Origin: JACQFZ01 sp045810625
GTDB taxonomy: Bacteria > Pseudomonadota > Gammaproteobacteria > Acidiferrobacterales > Sulfurifustaceae
Assembly: GCA_045810625.1 (NCBI GenBank)
Contig: JBJMVQ010000048.1
Coordinates: 1 to 64,000, forward strand
Direction: 5' to 3'
DNA length: 64,000 nucleotides
Positions 8,996 through 17,872 of the stretch are shown here, piece by piece. Each line of letters opens with the position of its first letter. Position 1 is the stretch's first letter. The position numbers and the translations under genes were made by a program. The notes under the pieces were generated by a model that saw only the letters and a list, made by a program, of their open reading frames with translations, was not told where the DNA came from and searched no databases.

Positions 8996-9492
8996 GACCG
9001 CCCTCCGGTTAGCGCTTTTTGCATCCATACAATGTCTTCGTAACGGCCATACATGTTGGCGATGGCGGGAATCCGCACCCGCTCTTCGAATCCGCACGAC
9101 TGGCTGCCACGTATGCTTTCGACGTTCTCTCCCAAAATGATCGCGATCAGCGATCGGAACGAGGCGTTCTCGGCGTGCCGGATCAAAGCGCGCAGCAAGC
9201 GGATGCCGAGACCCGCCGAGCGCTGGTTGCGCCGGATGTAAACCGCCACTTCCGCAATCGTCTCGTCGTCCGGCCGCGCCGAGAATTTTTTGAGTGCGCC
9301 CCATCCGGCGATAGCACCGTCGTCGCGCTCGTGCACGAGCGCGACATAGCGTTCGCTGCCGGAAAAGTAGATCGAGAGGAACTTGTCGCTCGTCTGCGGG
9401 ATGTCGCAATTCGCGTGCACCCGGTCGGCGATCGCCTGGTTGTAAATATCGGCCATGATAGGCGCGTCTCCCGGCCTAGCCAATCTGATCAT
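8992..9492 (-). CDS. GNAT N-acyltransferase, phosphinothricin-acetyltransferase-like
   Basis: A 166-aa GNAT. The N-terminus MIRLARPGDAPIMADIYNQA and the acyl-CoA loop QRSAGLGIRLL match the PAT/bar-like branch, which acetylates amino groups of amino-acid-like compounds. ATG 9492 was chosen over a longer frame because it begins exactly at the conserved first strand. It overlaps the preceding GNAT by 17 bases and the following methyltransferase by 4. It could acylate a pathway intermediate or give self-protection. Confidence 0.84.
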   Translation of the reverse strand: MIRLARPGDAPIMADIYNQAIADRVHANCDIPQTSDKFLSIYFSGSERYVALVHERDDGAIAGWGALKKFSARPDDETIAEVAVYIRRNQRSAGLGIRLLRALIRHAENASFRSLIAIILGENVESIRGSQSCGFEERVRIPAIANMYGRYEDIVWMQKALTGGRS

Positions 9493-9976
9493 GCGCCAGT
9501 TTCCGGTAGAACACGTGCAATCTATCCGACGGTGCGAGATCGATATATCCGCAGGCGGCGAAGTCGTTCGCATGATGCCAAGGAATGAGATTCGGAATGC
9601 GACTGTGCGCGAAACTCACGATTGTGTGCACGCCGCAACGCCGGCATTCCGCCTCGCATAGCCGGTACAGGTCGGCGCTGACGGTATTCCCGATGTCCGC
9701 TTCCCTTACCTGCAGCGCGAGCTGCACCACGCCGGAATATCCCGCGCGCTCATGAAATTTGAAGCAGCAGGCCCAGCCGAGAATCCGGCCGCTGTCGTCG
9801 AGAGCAACGCAGAAGGCGCAGAGCTTGCCGGCGTCCTCCATTTCGGCGAGAAAATTTTCGTGGGACCGGAAACGGGGCTTCAAAAAAAAGTCGAACGCGC
9901 CGCCGTACTCGCTCGATACCAGGACGTTCTTGAGCTCTTCGCGGCGTGCCAGCCGACAGACGTAGCGCGGCGTCAT
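9476..9976 (-). CDS. Divergent GNAT-fold protein
   Basis: A GNAT-like protein of about 166 aa. It shows the expected beta4 strand (GVVQLALQVRE) but the acyl-CoA loop is degenerate (EADIGNTVSADLYR), without the usual Q/R-x-x-G-x-G/A. The start is uncertain: ATG 9976 gives a domain-sized protein, while upstream in-frame starts at 10018 (ATG) or 10051 (GTG) would add 14 or 25 residues; none has a convincing ribosome site. It is the first gene of the minus-strand operon, divergent from the carrier gene at 10361. Given the lost loop it may use a donor other than acetyl-CoA, or be a non-catalytic partner of the next GNAT. Confidence 0.68.
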   Translation of the reverse strand: MTPRYVCRLARREELKNVLVSSEYGGAFDFFLKPRFRSHENFLAEMEDAGKLCAFCVALDDSGRILGWACCFKFHERAGYSGVVQLALQVREADIGNTVSADLYRLCEAECRRCGVHTIVSFAHSRIPNLIPWHHANDFAACGYIDLAPSDRLHVFYRKLAHDQIG

Positions 9977-10360
9977 GCGAGCGCGAAAAAATGCGCGACG
10001 AATGTCGCACCGTTGCATACGCCGCACAGCGCAAAAACCGAGCGATAACACGAAAGGCGCCGAATCCCTGGTCGCATTTTTCGTTTTTCCCTTGCCCGCG
10101 ATTCTAGCCTAACAACATCGCGCGTTGTGAATAGCGCATTTGGACTGATTGCGGTACGCGCGCGTCACTTCAACATTGCTGCATCCTGGACCAACTAAAC
10201 GCGCTCGAAATTTTTTCGCAGCGCTGCTGACAGCGGCACAGCAATCGTGGCGTCGCGCGTGCGGCATCGAACCAACGTCATCAAGTGTTAGCATTGCATC
10301 ACCAGATAGCTTCTGGCATGTTAGCGTTTCCTGCCGGCCCGATTGAAAAAGGTAATTGGT
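9977..10360. promoter_or_regulatory. Divergent intergenic control region
   Basis: About 380 bases between the minus-strand GNAT operon and the plus-strand carrier operon, so it must hold promoters for both arms. Near its right end TTGCAT (10292-10297) and CATGTT are spaced by 17 bases, and the spacer contains the dyad CCAGATAGCTTCTGG (5-bp arms). The heptamer TGTTAGC occurs on both sides of it. These are candidates only; no gene is seen. Confidence 0.45.
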
Positions 10361-10633
10361 ATGTCCAGGGACGAATTCAACGCCGCATTCCTCCAGCTTG
10401 TCCGCAGTGCCCTGCCGAATGTTCCACCCGAAAACGTGGTCGGCTCGGCAATGCTGTTCGACGGCCTCGGACTCACGTCGACCGGTCTGGTGTTGTTAGC
10501 GGCGGAATTCGAATCCATTTTCGAACGGGTGCTTCCGGTGGAAACGTTGCCGCTCGCGTGGATCTGCCCGCTCGACGAGTGGACGCAAAAAATATATTCG
10601 GCGTGTTACGCGACCGACGAGTCAACACTGTAA
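10361..10633 (+). CDS. Acyl-carrier-protein-like protein
   Basis: A 90-aa carrier fold. The attachment segment GLGLTSTGLVLL places Ser40 at the start of helix 2, although the usual Asp before Ser is Thr. ATG 10361 follows an A-rich stretch with AAAAAGGT; an upstream TTG at 10343 is less likely. It is the first gene of the plus-strand operon, followed by an exporter and a second carrier. Whether it is phosphopantetheinylated despite the altered motif is open. Confidence 0.75.
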   Translation: MSRDEFNAAFLQLVRSALPNVPPENVVGSAMLFDGLGLTSTGLVLLAAEFESIFERVLPVETLPLAWICPLDEWTQKIYSACYATDESTL

Positions 10634-10704
10634 AGAACGCCCGTGCGCGAGAACCTCTTTTCGGCTCGGGCTTGATTCCGAAGATCAAAGGAGGGGTGAC
10701 ACAA

Positions 10705-11970
10705 GTGACTTCTGACGCTGCTGCGGGAAATGGAACCGTTATACGCGCGATACTCTTCTGCGCCGGATTTCTTGGCTATTTGGTGCCGCTGATTCTACCG
10801 ATCATGGTGCGCAATATCGCCGCCGATCTGGGCACCGACGTGACGACGGTCGGCACGTTGATCGGCCTGCAATCGATCGTCGTGGGCGTCGCCTCGCTTT
10901 TCGTCGGTCCTATTTCGGACCGATACGGCCGAAAGAAAATGCTGACGCTGTTCCTGATCCTGAACGGCGCGGCCCTGTGCCTGTTTTCGCAATCACGCAG
11001 CCTCGAATCGTTTTATCTGACCGGCGTCCTGAGCGCCGTCGCGTTCAGCCCGCTGGTTTTTTGCGCGCTCGCCTATATCGGCGACTACTTCGCGATGCGC
11101 GAGCGCGGCGGCGTCGTCGGGCTCGTGTCCGGCGCGCTGTATGGCGCCATCGCGCTCGGCGTGCCGATCGCCGTCGCCCTCATGCAGTCCACGCTCGGCT
11201 GGCGCGCGGTGTTCATCGCCTTCGGCCTCTTTTCGGTCGGCGTCGGTCTAGTGAGCCTCGGCGGCCTGGTGAACCGCGGCGTCAGCCAGCAAGCGGCAAA
11301 AGGAGCGGTCCTCGCCACGCTGAGCCGATATGTCTCCTTTCTGCGCGAACCGCGGCTGGTCGGCTTCCTCATGGTGTTTTTCATGATCCGGCTCGGCGTC
11401 GGTATGTATTTCACTTACGGTCCGACGTATCTGCTACTGAGCCGCGATTTCCCGCCGTACGGCTTTTCGTTGATCTATCCGGTCGGCGCGGTATTGGCGT
11501 TCATCGCGAGCGTGTACGCCGGGAAGCTCCAGAACCGCGCGAGCAGCAAGCTCATCATCATGCTCGCGAGCCTTTCGATCATCACGTCGATCGTACTCGT
11601 CGTCAGTTATCCGACGACCGTGCAGGACGTCGTGTTGATAATGGGAATCCTCTCGACCGGCTACATGGTGAGCGAGTCCTTTCGCATGGCCACGTTGAAC
11701 GCCGAAGCTGTCTCCCGGGTCGATGCCACGGCGCGCGGCTCGTTCTTGGGCACGGTCAATTTTTTGATCTATATCGGAACGGCGCTCGGAGCTTTCATCG
11801 GCGGAAGCTTGCTGAATCTGACGCAGGCGGCTGCGGACCACGGGGTCCAGCTGCAAGTCGCGTTCACGAACATGGTTTATCTCACGTCGCTGCTTTGGGC
11901 CGTCTCGGCGCTGCTGTCGCTCTTTGTCATCGGACAAAAAACGCGCAGCACGTCGGCGGCCGCGGCCTAG
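10705..11970 (+). CDS. MFS transporter, probable product exporter
   Basis: A 421-aa major facilitator protein with about 12 hydrophobic segments. The loop 2-3 signature reads GPISDRYGRKKML, typical of drug:H+ antiporters. The start is GTG 10705, correctly spaced from AAGGAGGGG; the frame is open further upstream but overlaps the carrier gene. Placed between two carrier genes in the biosynthetic operon, it probably exports the product or gives self-protection. Confidence 0.86.
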   Translation: MTSDAAAGNGTVIRAILFCAGFLGYLVPLILPIMVRNIAADLGTDVTTVGTLIGLQSIVVGVASLFVGPISDRYGRKKMLTLFLILNGAALCLFSQSRSLESFYLTGVLSAVAFSPLVFCALAYIGDYFAMRERGGVVGLVSGALYGAIALGVPIAVALMQSTLGWRAVFIAFGLFSVGVGLVSLGGLVNRGVSQQAAKGAVLATLSRYVSFLREPRLVGFLMVFFMIRLGVGMYFTYGPTYLLLSRDFPPYGFSLIYPVGAVLAFIASVYAGKLQNRASSKLIIMLASLSIITSIVLVVSYPTTVQDVVLIMGILSTGYMVSESFRMATLNAEAVSRVDATARGSFLGTVNFLIYIGTALGAFIGGSLLNLTQAAADHGVQLQVAFTNMVYLTSLLWAVSALLSLFVIGQKTRSTSAAAA

Positions 11971-12060
11971 CAACGACGTCGAAAAGCTGGAACCTGCCGC
12001 GCGTCAGGATGACGCGCGGCGCGAACGCATGAGTATCGATGCACACAAGGATGCGAGCAC

Positions 12061-12318
12061 ATGGACACGGACGTCAAAGAAGCAGCATGGACGAAACAAG
12101 ACATCATCGCCTGGCTCGAAGAGCTAATCTCCCGCGAGTTAAAGCTAAGCGTCACTAAGGTCCGCGACGTCAAACGCTTCGATGCGTTGGGCGTGGATTC
12201 CCTGCTCGCGGCGTTCATCTGCGCGGAGCTGACGAATCGCCTCGGCCGCGAAATCACCATCGACGCGGTGTATGACCACGAGGATATCTACACGCTCGCG
12301 GAAAAAATGGGAGCCTGA
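12061..12318 (+). CDS. Acyl carrier protein of the JamABC-like trio
   Basis: An 85-aa ACP with the canonical motif DALGVDSLLA (Ser47). It is followed 2 bases later by a membrane desaturase and then a fatty acyl-AMP ligase. This ACP/desaturase/ligase arrangement is that of JamC/JamB/JamA and TtuC/B/A, in which a fatty acid is loaded on the ACP and desaturated while tethered to give a terminal alkene or alkyne. ATG 12061 has AAGGATG upstream. Confidence 0.9.
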   Translation: MDTDVKEAAWTKQDIIAWLEELISRELKLSVTKVRDVKRFDALGVDSLLAAFICAELTNRLGREITIDAVYDHEDIYTLAEKMGA

Positions 12319-12320
12319 CC

Positions 12321-13313
12321 GTGAACGAGCCGCTCCCGCTCGAAGATTCGTATCGCGATCACCTGTTGCGCCACCCGCGTCCCGCGTCGCAGCGGCACCG
12401 CCGGTTCAATATCGTCGTCGTCCTGTTTTCGCACGTCATCCCGACGGCTGCCGTGCTGTTCGCGATCTACCAGATCGCGTTTCTGGGCATCTACCCGTCG
12501 GCGCTCGATCTTTGGCTGTGTCTCGGTTTCTTCCTGCTGACACTGTTCGGCCTCGAAATCGGCTATCACCGCTACTTCGCACACGGCGCTTTTAAAACTT
12601 CGCAATGGTTCGAGAACGTGCTCGCCGTGCTCGGTACCGTAACGTTCGAAGGCGGCGTGATCTGGTGGACGGGTACGCACAAGCGCCACCACGCGTTCTC
12701 GGACGCCGAAGGCGACCCGCATTCGCCGCACTACGAGCTGCACGGCGGCGTACGTGGTTTCGTCTACGGCCATATCGGTTGGTTGTTCGACCCGGCCAAC
12801 ATCAATCTCGGGCCGTGGATCCAGCATGTGATGCCGATGTATCGGAATCCTTTTTTGACGTTCCTCAACCGGTACTATTTCCAACTCGGCGTGGCGTTTC
12901 TGTTGCTGCCCGCCGTGATCGGCTGGCTCGTCGCCGGCACCGCGGCGGCGGCATGGAGCGCGCTCTTGTGGGGCGGCCTGATCCGCGTGTTCCTGGTGAC
13001 GCACGCGATCTTCAGCCTCAACTCGGTTTGTCACATGTTCGGCACCAAGGACTTCAAGGCTCCGTACGATGAGAGCCGCAACAACGCCTGGATCGCGCTG
13101 TACACGCTCGGCGCGTCGTGGCACAACAATCATCACGCGTTTCCGCGCACGGCCTCCAACCGATTCCGCTGGTGGGAGATCGACATCTCCGGAATGATGA
13201 TCGGGCTCTTGGAAAGAGCCGGAATCATCTGGGACGTGTGGCGGCCAACGAAAGCGCAGGTTCAGTCTCGACGCGTGGGCAAGGGTGCGGCCACGCAGGC
13301 GGCGGGAAAGTAA
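12321..13313 (+). CDS. Membrane-bound fatty acyl desaturase (JamB-like)
   Basis: A 330-aa integral membrane diiron desaturase. Histidine boxes are HRYFAH, HKRHH and HNNHH (in SWHNNHHAF), as in acyl-CoA/acyl-ACP desaturases, with four or so hydrophobic segments between them. The start is GTG 12321, immediately after the ACP stop, so translation is coupled. Its context between an ACP and a fatty acyl-AMP ligase argues for an ACP-tethered substrate and a double- or triple-bond-forming role; chain position and number of desaturations cannot be predicted. Confidence 0.88.
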   Translation: MNEPLPLEDSYRDHLLRHPRPASQRHRRFNIVVVLFSHVIPTAAVLFAIYQIAFLGIYPSALDLWLCLGFFLLTLFGLEIGYHRYFAHGAFKTSQWFENVLAVLGTVTFEGGVIWWTGTHKRHHAFSDAEGDPHSPHYELHGGVRGFVYGHIGWLFDPANINLGPWIQHVMPMYRNPFLTFLNRYYFQLGVAFLLLPAVIGWLVAGTAAAAWSALLWGGLIRVFLVTHAIFSLNSVCHMFGTKDFKAPYDESRNNAWIALYTLGASWHNNHHAFPRTASNRFRWWEIDISGMMIGLLERAGIIWDVWRPTKAQVQSRRVGKGAATQAAGK

Positions 13314-13368
13314 GTCGAAGTGCCCGAGCGCGACACGATGTCGCGCTGCATCAGGAAAGGGAGGTCCC

Positions 13369-15072
13369 GTGGAGAAAGATTTCAGGGATGTGCTGCTCGA
13401 GCGGCTGAATACCGCTCACGACCGGTTAGCCTATTCCTTCATCAGCGATACCGGCGCGGTTCGCGAAGTATCGTACCTACAGCTCCTGCAGCGCGCCGTC
13501 GACATCGGCGCCGCCCTCGGCGCGTACGCCCGTGCCGGCGACCGCATCGTCATGCTGCTCCCACCGGGTATCGACTACGTCGCGAGCTTCCTCGGCTGCT
13601 GGATCCACGGATTCATCGCGGTACCGGCCTATCCACCGCGTAAGAACCAGCGTGCCGCGCGCACCGAAAATATCATCGCGAGCGCGGAACCGAGCGTCGT
13701 AATCTTCGATGCGCCGGACGCCGGCGGCGCGGCCCATCTGCCGAGCCTCTGTCGCGACGCCGAGCCGATGTTCCTGTCGTCCGTCCGGGACGGAGCCGTG
13801 CGAGTCGACGATTTGGATCGCTACATTGCCGACACGATGACGGACCGGCGCGCCGACGACCTCGTGTTCCTGCAATACACGTCCGGCTCGACCGGCACAC
13901 CGAAGGGAACGATGGTATCGCACGACAATCTCGTCCATAACTCCCACGAGATGAGCCGGAAGTTTCGGACGAGCCGCGATTCGACGATGGTGAGCTGGCT
14001 TCCGCCGTATCACGACATGGGCCTCATCCTCGGCATCCTGCAGCCGCTGTACGTCGGCTTTCCATCCCATCTCATGTCGCCCGCGGTGTTCATGCAGCGC
14101 CCGCTGCAATGGCTGCGGCGCATCGCGCAAACGCGCGCGACCCTCAGCGGCGGACCGAACTTCGCGTTCGATCTGTGCGTACGGCGCGCCGCCGAGCTAC
14201 AGAACGATCGGATCGACCTCTCGAGCTGGGAAGTCGCGTTCAACGGCGCCGAGCCGATCAATCCCGCGACGTTGCGCCGCTTCGCGACGACGTTCAAGCG
14301 TTACGGCTTCAACGCGCGCGCGCTGCACCCGTGCTACGGGCTCGCGGAAAACACGCTGATGGCGACCGGGCAGGACCGCGTGCCGGAAAATGACCGGAGC
14401 CCCCGATGCTTTATCGCTGCTGCGGACCGGGAGGACATCGCCGATGAGCCCGCGGCCGAGATCGTCAGCTGCGGTTCGAGCATTCCCGGCCAGGACCTCG
14501 TCATCGTGAATCCGGCTACCGGCGAGCCGTGCCCGGAGGGAACGATCGGGGAGGTTTGGATCACCGGGCGCAGCGTCGCGAAGGGATATTGGCAGAATCC
14601 GGCCGATACCGCGGCGACGTTTCGGGCGACGCTCGCCGGCCGCGCGCACGGACCGCGATATCTGCGCACCGGCGATCTCGCGGAGACGCGAAACGGCGAG
14701 GTTTACATCCGCGGCCGGCTCAAAGACATCATCATCGTGCGCGGCGTCAAGTACTACCCGCAGGACATCGAGCGCGTGATCGAGGAAGCGCACCCGCAAA
14801 TACGTCACGGCGGGTATTGTGCGGTGTTTCAGAGCGACGAAATCCAACCCGAATCGATCGCGGTCGTCGCCGAAATCGCGCGCGAGCATCGCCGTCTGGA
14901 CAGCGACAAGCTCGCCGACACGATCCGCGCGGTCGTGACCAGCGAGTTCCGGCTGCGCGTGTCGTCGGTTTCCATCCTGCCGCCCGGCCGTTTCCCAAAA
15001 ACGTCGAGCGGCAAGATCCCACGCAACGTCATCAAGACTGCGTTACTGGAGCGCGAGCTCTCGACCGCATGA
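13369..15072 (+). CDS. Fatty acyl-AMP ligase (JamA-like)
   Basis: A 567-aa adenylating enzyme of the FAAL type. The A3 loop TSGSTGTPKGTMVSHDNL (about residue 170), the segment SWLPPYHDMGLI, the CYGLAENTLMATG segment and the hinge GRLKDIIIVRG match FAALs, which activate fatty acids and pass them to carriers rather than CoA. The C-terminal catalytic Lys lies in KTSSGKIPR. The start GTG 13369 has GGGAGG upstream. It follows the desaturase and probably loads the ACP at 12061-12318. Confidence 0.9.
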   Translation: MEKDFRDVLLERLNTAHDRLAYSFISDTGAVREVSYLQLLQRAVDIGAALGAYARAGDRIVMLLPPGIDYVASFLGCWIHGFIAVPAYPPRKNQRAARTENIIASAEPSVVIFDAPDAGGAAHLPSLCRDAEPMFLSSVRDGAVRVDDLDRYIADTMTDRRADDLVFLQYTSGSTGTPKGTMVSHDNLVHNSHEMSRKFRTSRDSTMVSWLPPYHDMGLILGILQPLYVGFPSHLMSPAVFMQRPLQWLRRIAQTRATLSGGPNFAFDLCVRRAAELQNDRIDLSSWEVAFNGAEPINPATLRRFATTFKRYGFNARALHPCYGLAENTLMATGQDRVPENDRSPRCFIAAADREDIADEPAAEIVSCGSSIPGQDLVIVNPATGEPCPEGTIGEVWITGRSVAKGYWQNPADTAATFRATLAGRAHGPRYLRTGDLAETRNGEVYIRGRLKDIIIVRGVKYYPQDIERVIEEAHPQIRHGGYCAVFQSDEIQPESIAVVAEIAREHRRLDSDKLADTIRAVVTSEFRLRVSSVSILPPGRFPKTSSGKIPRNVIKTALLERELSTA

Positions 15073-15111
15073 GCGCACGGTGATCGGCGACGCATCGCAA
15101 GAGGAGCAAAC

Positions 15112-15939
15112 GTGAACACTGTTTCGGCGAATGGCATCGACATCGCGTACGAGCTGGTGGGGTCGGGCCCGGTCGTGATGTTCATCGGCGGTATCGGTAT
15201 GGACATCGCGGCATGGAAAAAAGCATACATCCCCGCCTTTCTCGAAAAGGGCTACCAGGCGCTGATCGTGAACCCGCGCGGCATCCCGCCGTCGTCGGTG
15301 ACCGCACCGCCGTACACCGTCGACCTGCTCGCCGCCGACTGTCGGGCCGTGCTCGACGCCCTCGAGATCGGCGAATGCTACGTCGTCGGCGCGTCGCTCG
15401 GCGCGTTCGTCGCCCAAGAGCTCGCATTGCAGCAGCCGGCAGGCAAATTGGGTCTCGCGTTGATCGCGACCACGTTGCGCCAGACCGCGTGGGTGAAGAT
15501 GGTGACGCTCGCCGAGCTTGCGCTGTACGACCGCCCCGAAACGCTGCCGGTCGACTACATCGTTGCGCTCGATCTTCTGCAGCTCTTCACCGTCGATGAG
15601 CTGTGCGACGACAACCTCGTCCGCAAGATGACGGCGTACCTGAAAAGCCGAGACCACGCGGAGGTCGGCCGGCGCGGCTTGTTTTCCGCGGTCGGGCAAT
15701 ACGCCGGCTGCGTGGAGCGGCTTCCGAACCTGAGCGTTCCGACGCTGTTCGTTTCCTTCGCCGACGACGCGCTGACGCCCGCGCGGCCGGTCCGCGAAGC
15801 GGCCGCGCGGGTTCCGCGCAGCCGCTACCTCGAAATCGAAGGGTGCGGCCATTTCGGAATCTTCAGTCAAAGCACCGCGATTCGCGCGGCGATCTGCAAC
15901 TACTTCGAAGAGATTGCGCGTGAGAGCCAAGCCGCCTAA
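15112..15939 (+). CDS. Alpha/beta hydrolase
   Basis: A 275-aa alpha/beta-hydrolase. The nucleophile elbow is VVGASLGAF; the acid is probably Asp in FADDALTP and the base His in EGCGHFGIF. GTG 15112 follows GAGGAGC. It may release the product from a carrier, act as a type II editing thioesterase, or hydrolyse an ester or lactone; the small lid does not distinguish these. It lies between the fatty acyl-AMP ligase and the KAS III-like gene in the same operon. Confidence 0.83.
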   Translation: MNTVSANGIDIAYELVGSGPVVMFIGGIGMDIAAWKKAYIPAFLEKGYQALIVNPRGIPPSSVTAPPYTVDLLAADCRAVLDALEIGECYVVGASLGAFVAQELALQQPAGKLGLALIATTLRQTAWVKMVTLAELALYDRPETLPVDYIVALDLLQLFTVDELCDDNLVRKMTAYLKSRDHAEVGRRGLFSAVGQYAGCVERLPNLSVPTLFVSFADDALTPARPVREAAARVPRSRYLEIEGCGHFGIFSQSTAIRAAICNYFEEIARESQAA

Positions 15940-15957
15940 CCCTCCGACGGAGCCGTC

Positions 15958-16896
15958 ATGACCACTTTCGCCCGACTGTCCGCCGCCGCCTACAGCGTCG
16001 GCAAAACTCTCCCCGTGTCCGCGCTTCAGCAAAGCGAAAACGTCGCCCCCGGCGTCATTGCGGAGCTCGAAAAGCGCGGACTGCGGTACTTCTGCGACGA
16101 CGATCGAACGATCGCGGAGATGTGTCTCGCGAGCGCGTCGCAAACACTCGAACGCGCGCGGCTGCGTCCCGATCAAATCGACGCGATCGTCGTCGGCCCC
16201 TCCTTCGCGCGCTGGGATCTCGACGAAGAGTTCGCGCTCTTGAGCGCGCTGCACCGCGCCGGCTTTCAGAAAACGCGGATCATCGGCCTGTCGCTGCAGG
16301 CCTGCGGCGTGCTCGGATCGGCGCTGAAAGTCGCCGGCGATCTCGTCACGCAGGAACAGGGCGGAAGAAAGAACGTTCTTCTGATCGTGTTCGGCCGCCA
16401 CTTCGAAGGCTCGCGGCTGGCGCCGCAAGCGACGGTGCTCTTCAGCGACGGGGCGGCTTCGTGCATCGTCTCCTCGGACAGCGGTGAATTCGAAATCCTG
16501 GCAGCCGAAAGCCTGACCGATCCGTTCCTCACGACGATGCAATGGACGGACGCAAATTTTCCCCGCTATCTGCAGGCCGGCATCGTGGCGCTGAAGGAGG
16601 TGACGAGCAGGGTCTACCGGCAGACGCAGGTGTCGGCGAAAGAGATCACCGCGGTGTTCGGCACCAACGGCAGCCACATGTATCTCGACATGATCGGGCT
16701 CGCATCCGGCATTTCCGGTTCCAAGGTCTACAAAGGCGCGCTGCCGAAATACGCGCATGTTTTCGGATGCGACAACCTGATCGGTCTGCGCGACCTCAGC
16801 GACGAGACAAAGTTGTCGAACGGGCAGTACTTCCTGCTCGTTTCCTGGGCGCCGTACGTCGTCGGCGCGGCGATGCTGCGATATGTCGGCAATTGA
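15958..16896 (+). CDS. Second divergent KAS III-like acyltransferase
   Basis: A 312-aa thiolase-fold protein. Nucleophile Cys116 (LSLQACGVLG) is present. As in the first KAS III-like protein of this window the FabH HQAN and GN motifs are missing; the C-terminal pattern is KYAHVFGCDNLIGL with His267. The conserved KY-x-H-x-F-x-x-D signature marks the two as a subfamily, although they are otherwise quite different. Last gene of the plus-strand operon. Transacylation between carriers, or ester/amide formation as known for CerJ-like enzymes, is as likely as chain elongation. Confidence 0.8.
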   Translation: MTTFARLSAAAYSVGKTLPVSALQQSENVAPGVIAELEKRGLRYFCDDDRTIAEMCLASASQTLERARLRPDQIDAIVVGPSFARWDLDEEFALLSALHRAGFQKTRIIGLSLQACGVLGSALKVAGDLVTQEQGGRKNVLLIVFGRHFEGSRLAPQATVLFSDGAASCIVSSDSGEFEILAAESLTDPFLTTMQWTDANFPRYLQAGIVALKEVTSRVYRQTQVSAKEITAVFGTNGSHMYLDMIGLASGISGSKVYKGALPKYAHVFGCDNLIGLRDLSDETKLSNGQYFLLVSWAPYVVGAAMLRYVGN

Positions 16897-16969
16897 GGCG
16901 GCGTTCAGCGATCGACACCCACCCAACGGCCGGCGCGCGGCGGCGGCCCCGGCTGTGCCGAGCGCGCCG

Positions 16970-17872
16970 CTACCGGCCCGAAGACCGGGCTTCCTCGGTC
17001 GCGCGCCATCTCGCCTTGATGGTATCCGTCGTATCTCGGCTGCCGTCGGGCGACCATCCGGGCGGCGCGAACAGATAGCAGACGAATTCGGTTAGCGATC
17101 GCGCCCGCACGATGTCCAAACCTATCTGCACCCACTCGTGCAGCGCGATCCTGAGCGGGTTGAACGTGCCGAGATTCCTGACGATGCCGTAGCGCGGCGG
17201 ATCGGCGGGGTCTTCCGGAACAAATGTCCCGAACAGCCGATCCCAAACGATCAGCACGCCCGCGTAGTTCGAATCCAGGTAGCGCGGATTGGTCGCATGA
17301 TGCACGCGATGGTGCGACGGCGTGTTGAACACCGCCTCGAACCACCGGGGCATCCGTTCGATGGTTTCGGTGTGGATCCAAAATTGATAGACGGCGACGA
17401 CGCCGCCGGTGAATACGATCGTTGGCAGCGGAAACCCCAGGATCAGCAGCGGCGCGCGGATGATCAGAATCGGCGTCAGCGCGCTTGTCCACGCTTGCCG
17501 GAACACCACGGAAAGATTGAAGTGCTGGCTAGAATGATGCGGCACGTGATCCGCCCAGAACCATCGGACGCGATGGGACAGCCGATGCCAGCCGTAATAT
17601 CCGAGGTCGTCGATCACGAAACATAGCGCCAGCGCGCCCCACGATTCGCCGATCCCGGCCGGCCGAAACGACGCGAGCACGCGACTGACGTCGACGAACA
17701 CGAACGCGAATACGCCGCCGAGAGCCAGGCTGCCGAGTCCCACCAGCAGGCTCGCCGCAGTGTCGCGCGCCTCGAAGTCGCCGCGGCCGCGCCAGCGCGC
17801 GACGATCATCTCGATGATTATGAATGCCAGCAACACCGGCGTCGCCAACTTCACGATATCGGGGAAAGTCAT
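16970..17872 (-). CDS. Sterol-desaturase/fatty-acid-hydroxylase family membrane oxidase
   Basis: A 300-aa integral membrane diiron protein of the FA_hydroxylase family. Histidine clusters are HRLSHRVRWFW, HVPHHSSQHFN and HHRVHHATN, with the characteristic WDRLFGTF after the last box. Such enzymes hydroxylate or desaturate lipids at C-H bonds. It overlaps the small membrane-protein gene by 4 bases, so the two are coupled. In this cluster it is a third potential lipid-oxidising enzyme besides the desaturase and the dioxygenase. Confidence 0.86.
   Translation of the reverse strand: MTFPDIVKLATPVLLAFIIIEMIVARWRGRGDFEARDTAASLLVGLGSLALGGVFAFVFVDVSRVLASFRPAGIGESWGALALCFVIDDLGYYGWHRLSHRVRWFWADHVPHHSSQHFNLSVVFRQAWTSALTPILIIRAPLLILGFPLPTIVFTGGVVAVYQFWIHTETIERMPRWFEAVFNTPSHHRVHHATNPRYLDSNYAGVLIVWDRLFGTFVPEDPADPPRYGIVRNLGTFNPLRIALHEWVQIGLDIVRARSLTEFVCYLFAPPGWSPDGSRDTTDTIKARWRATEEARSSGR

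Noticed and set aside
12061..15072. A complete polyyne cluster
   Set aside because: Each cassette has one desaturase and there is no rubredoxin or desaturase array, so a polyyne is not supported.
15043..16926. A 627-codon open frame on the minus strand
   Set aside because: It runs opposite the alpha/beta-hydrolase and KAS III-like genes, which have clear families and ribosome sites.
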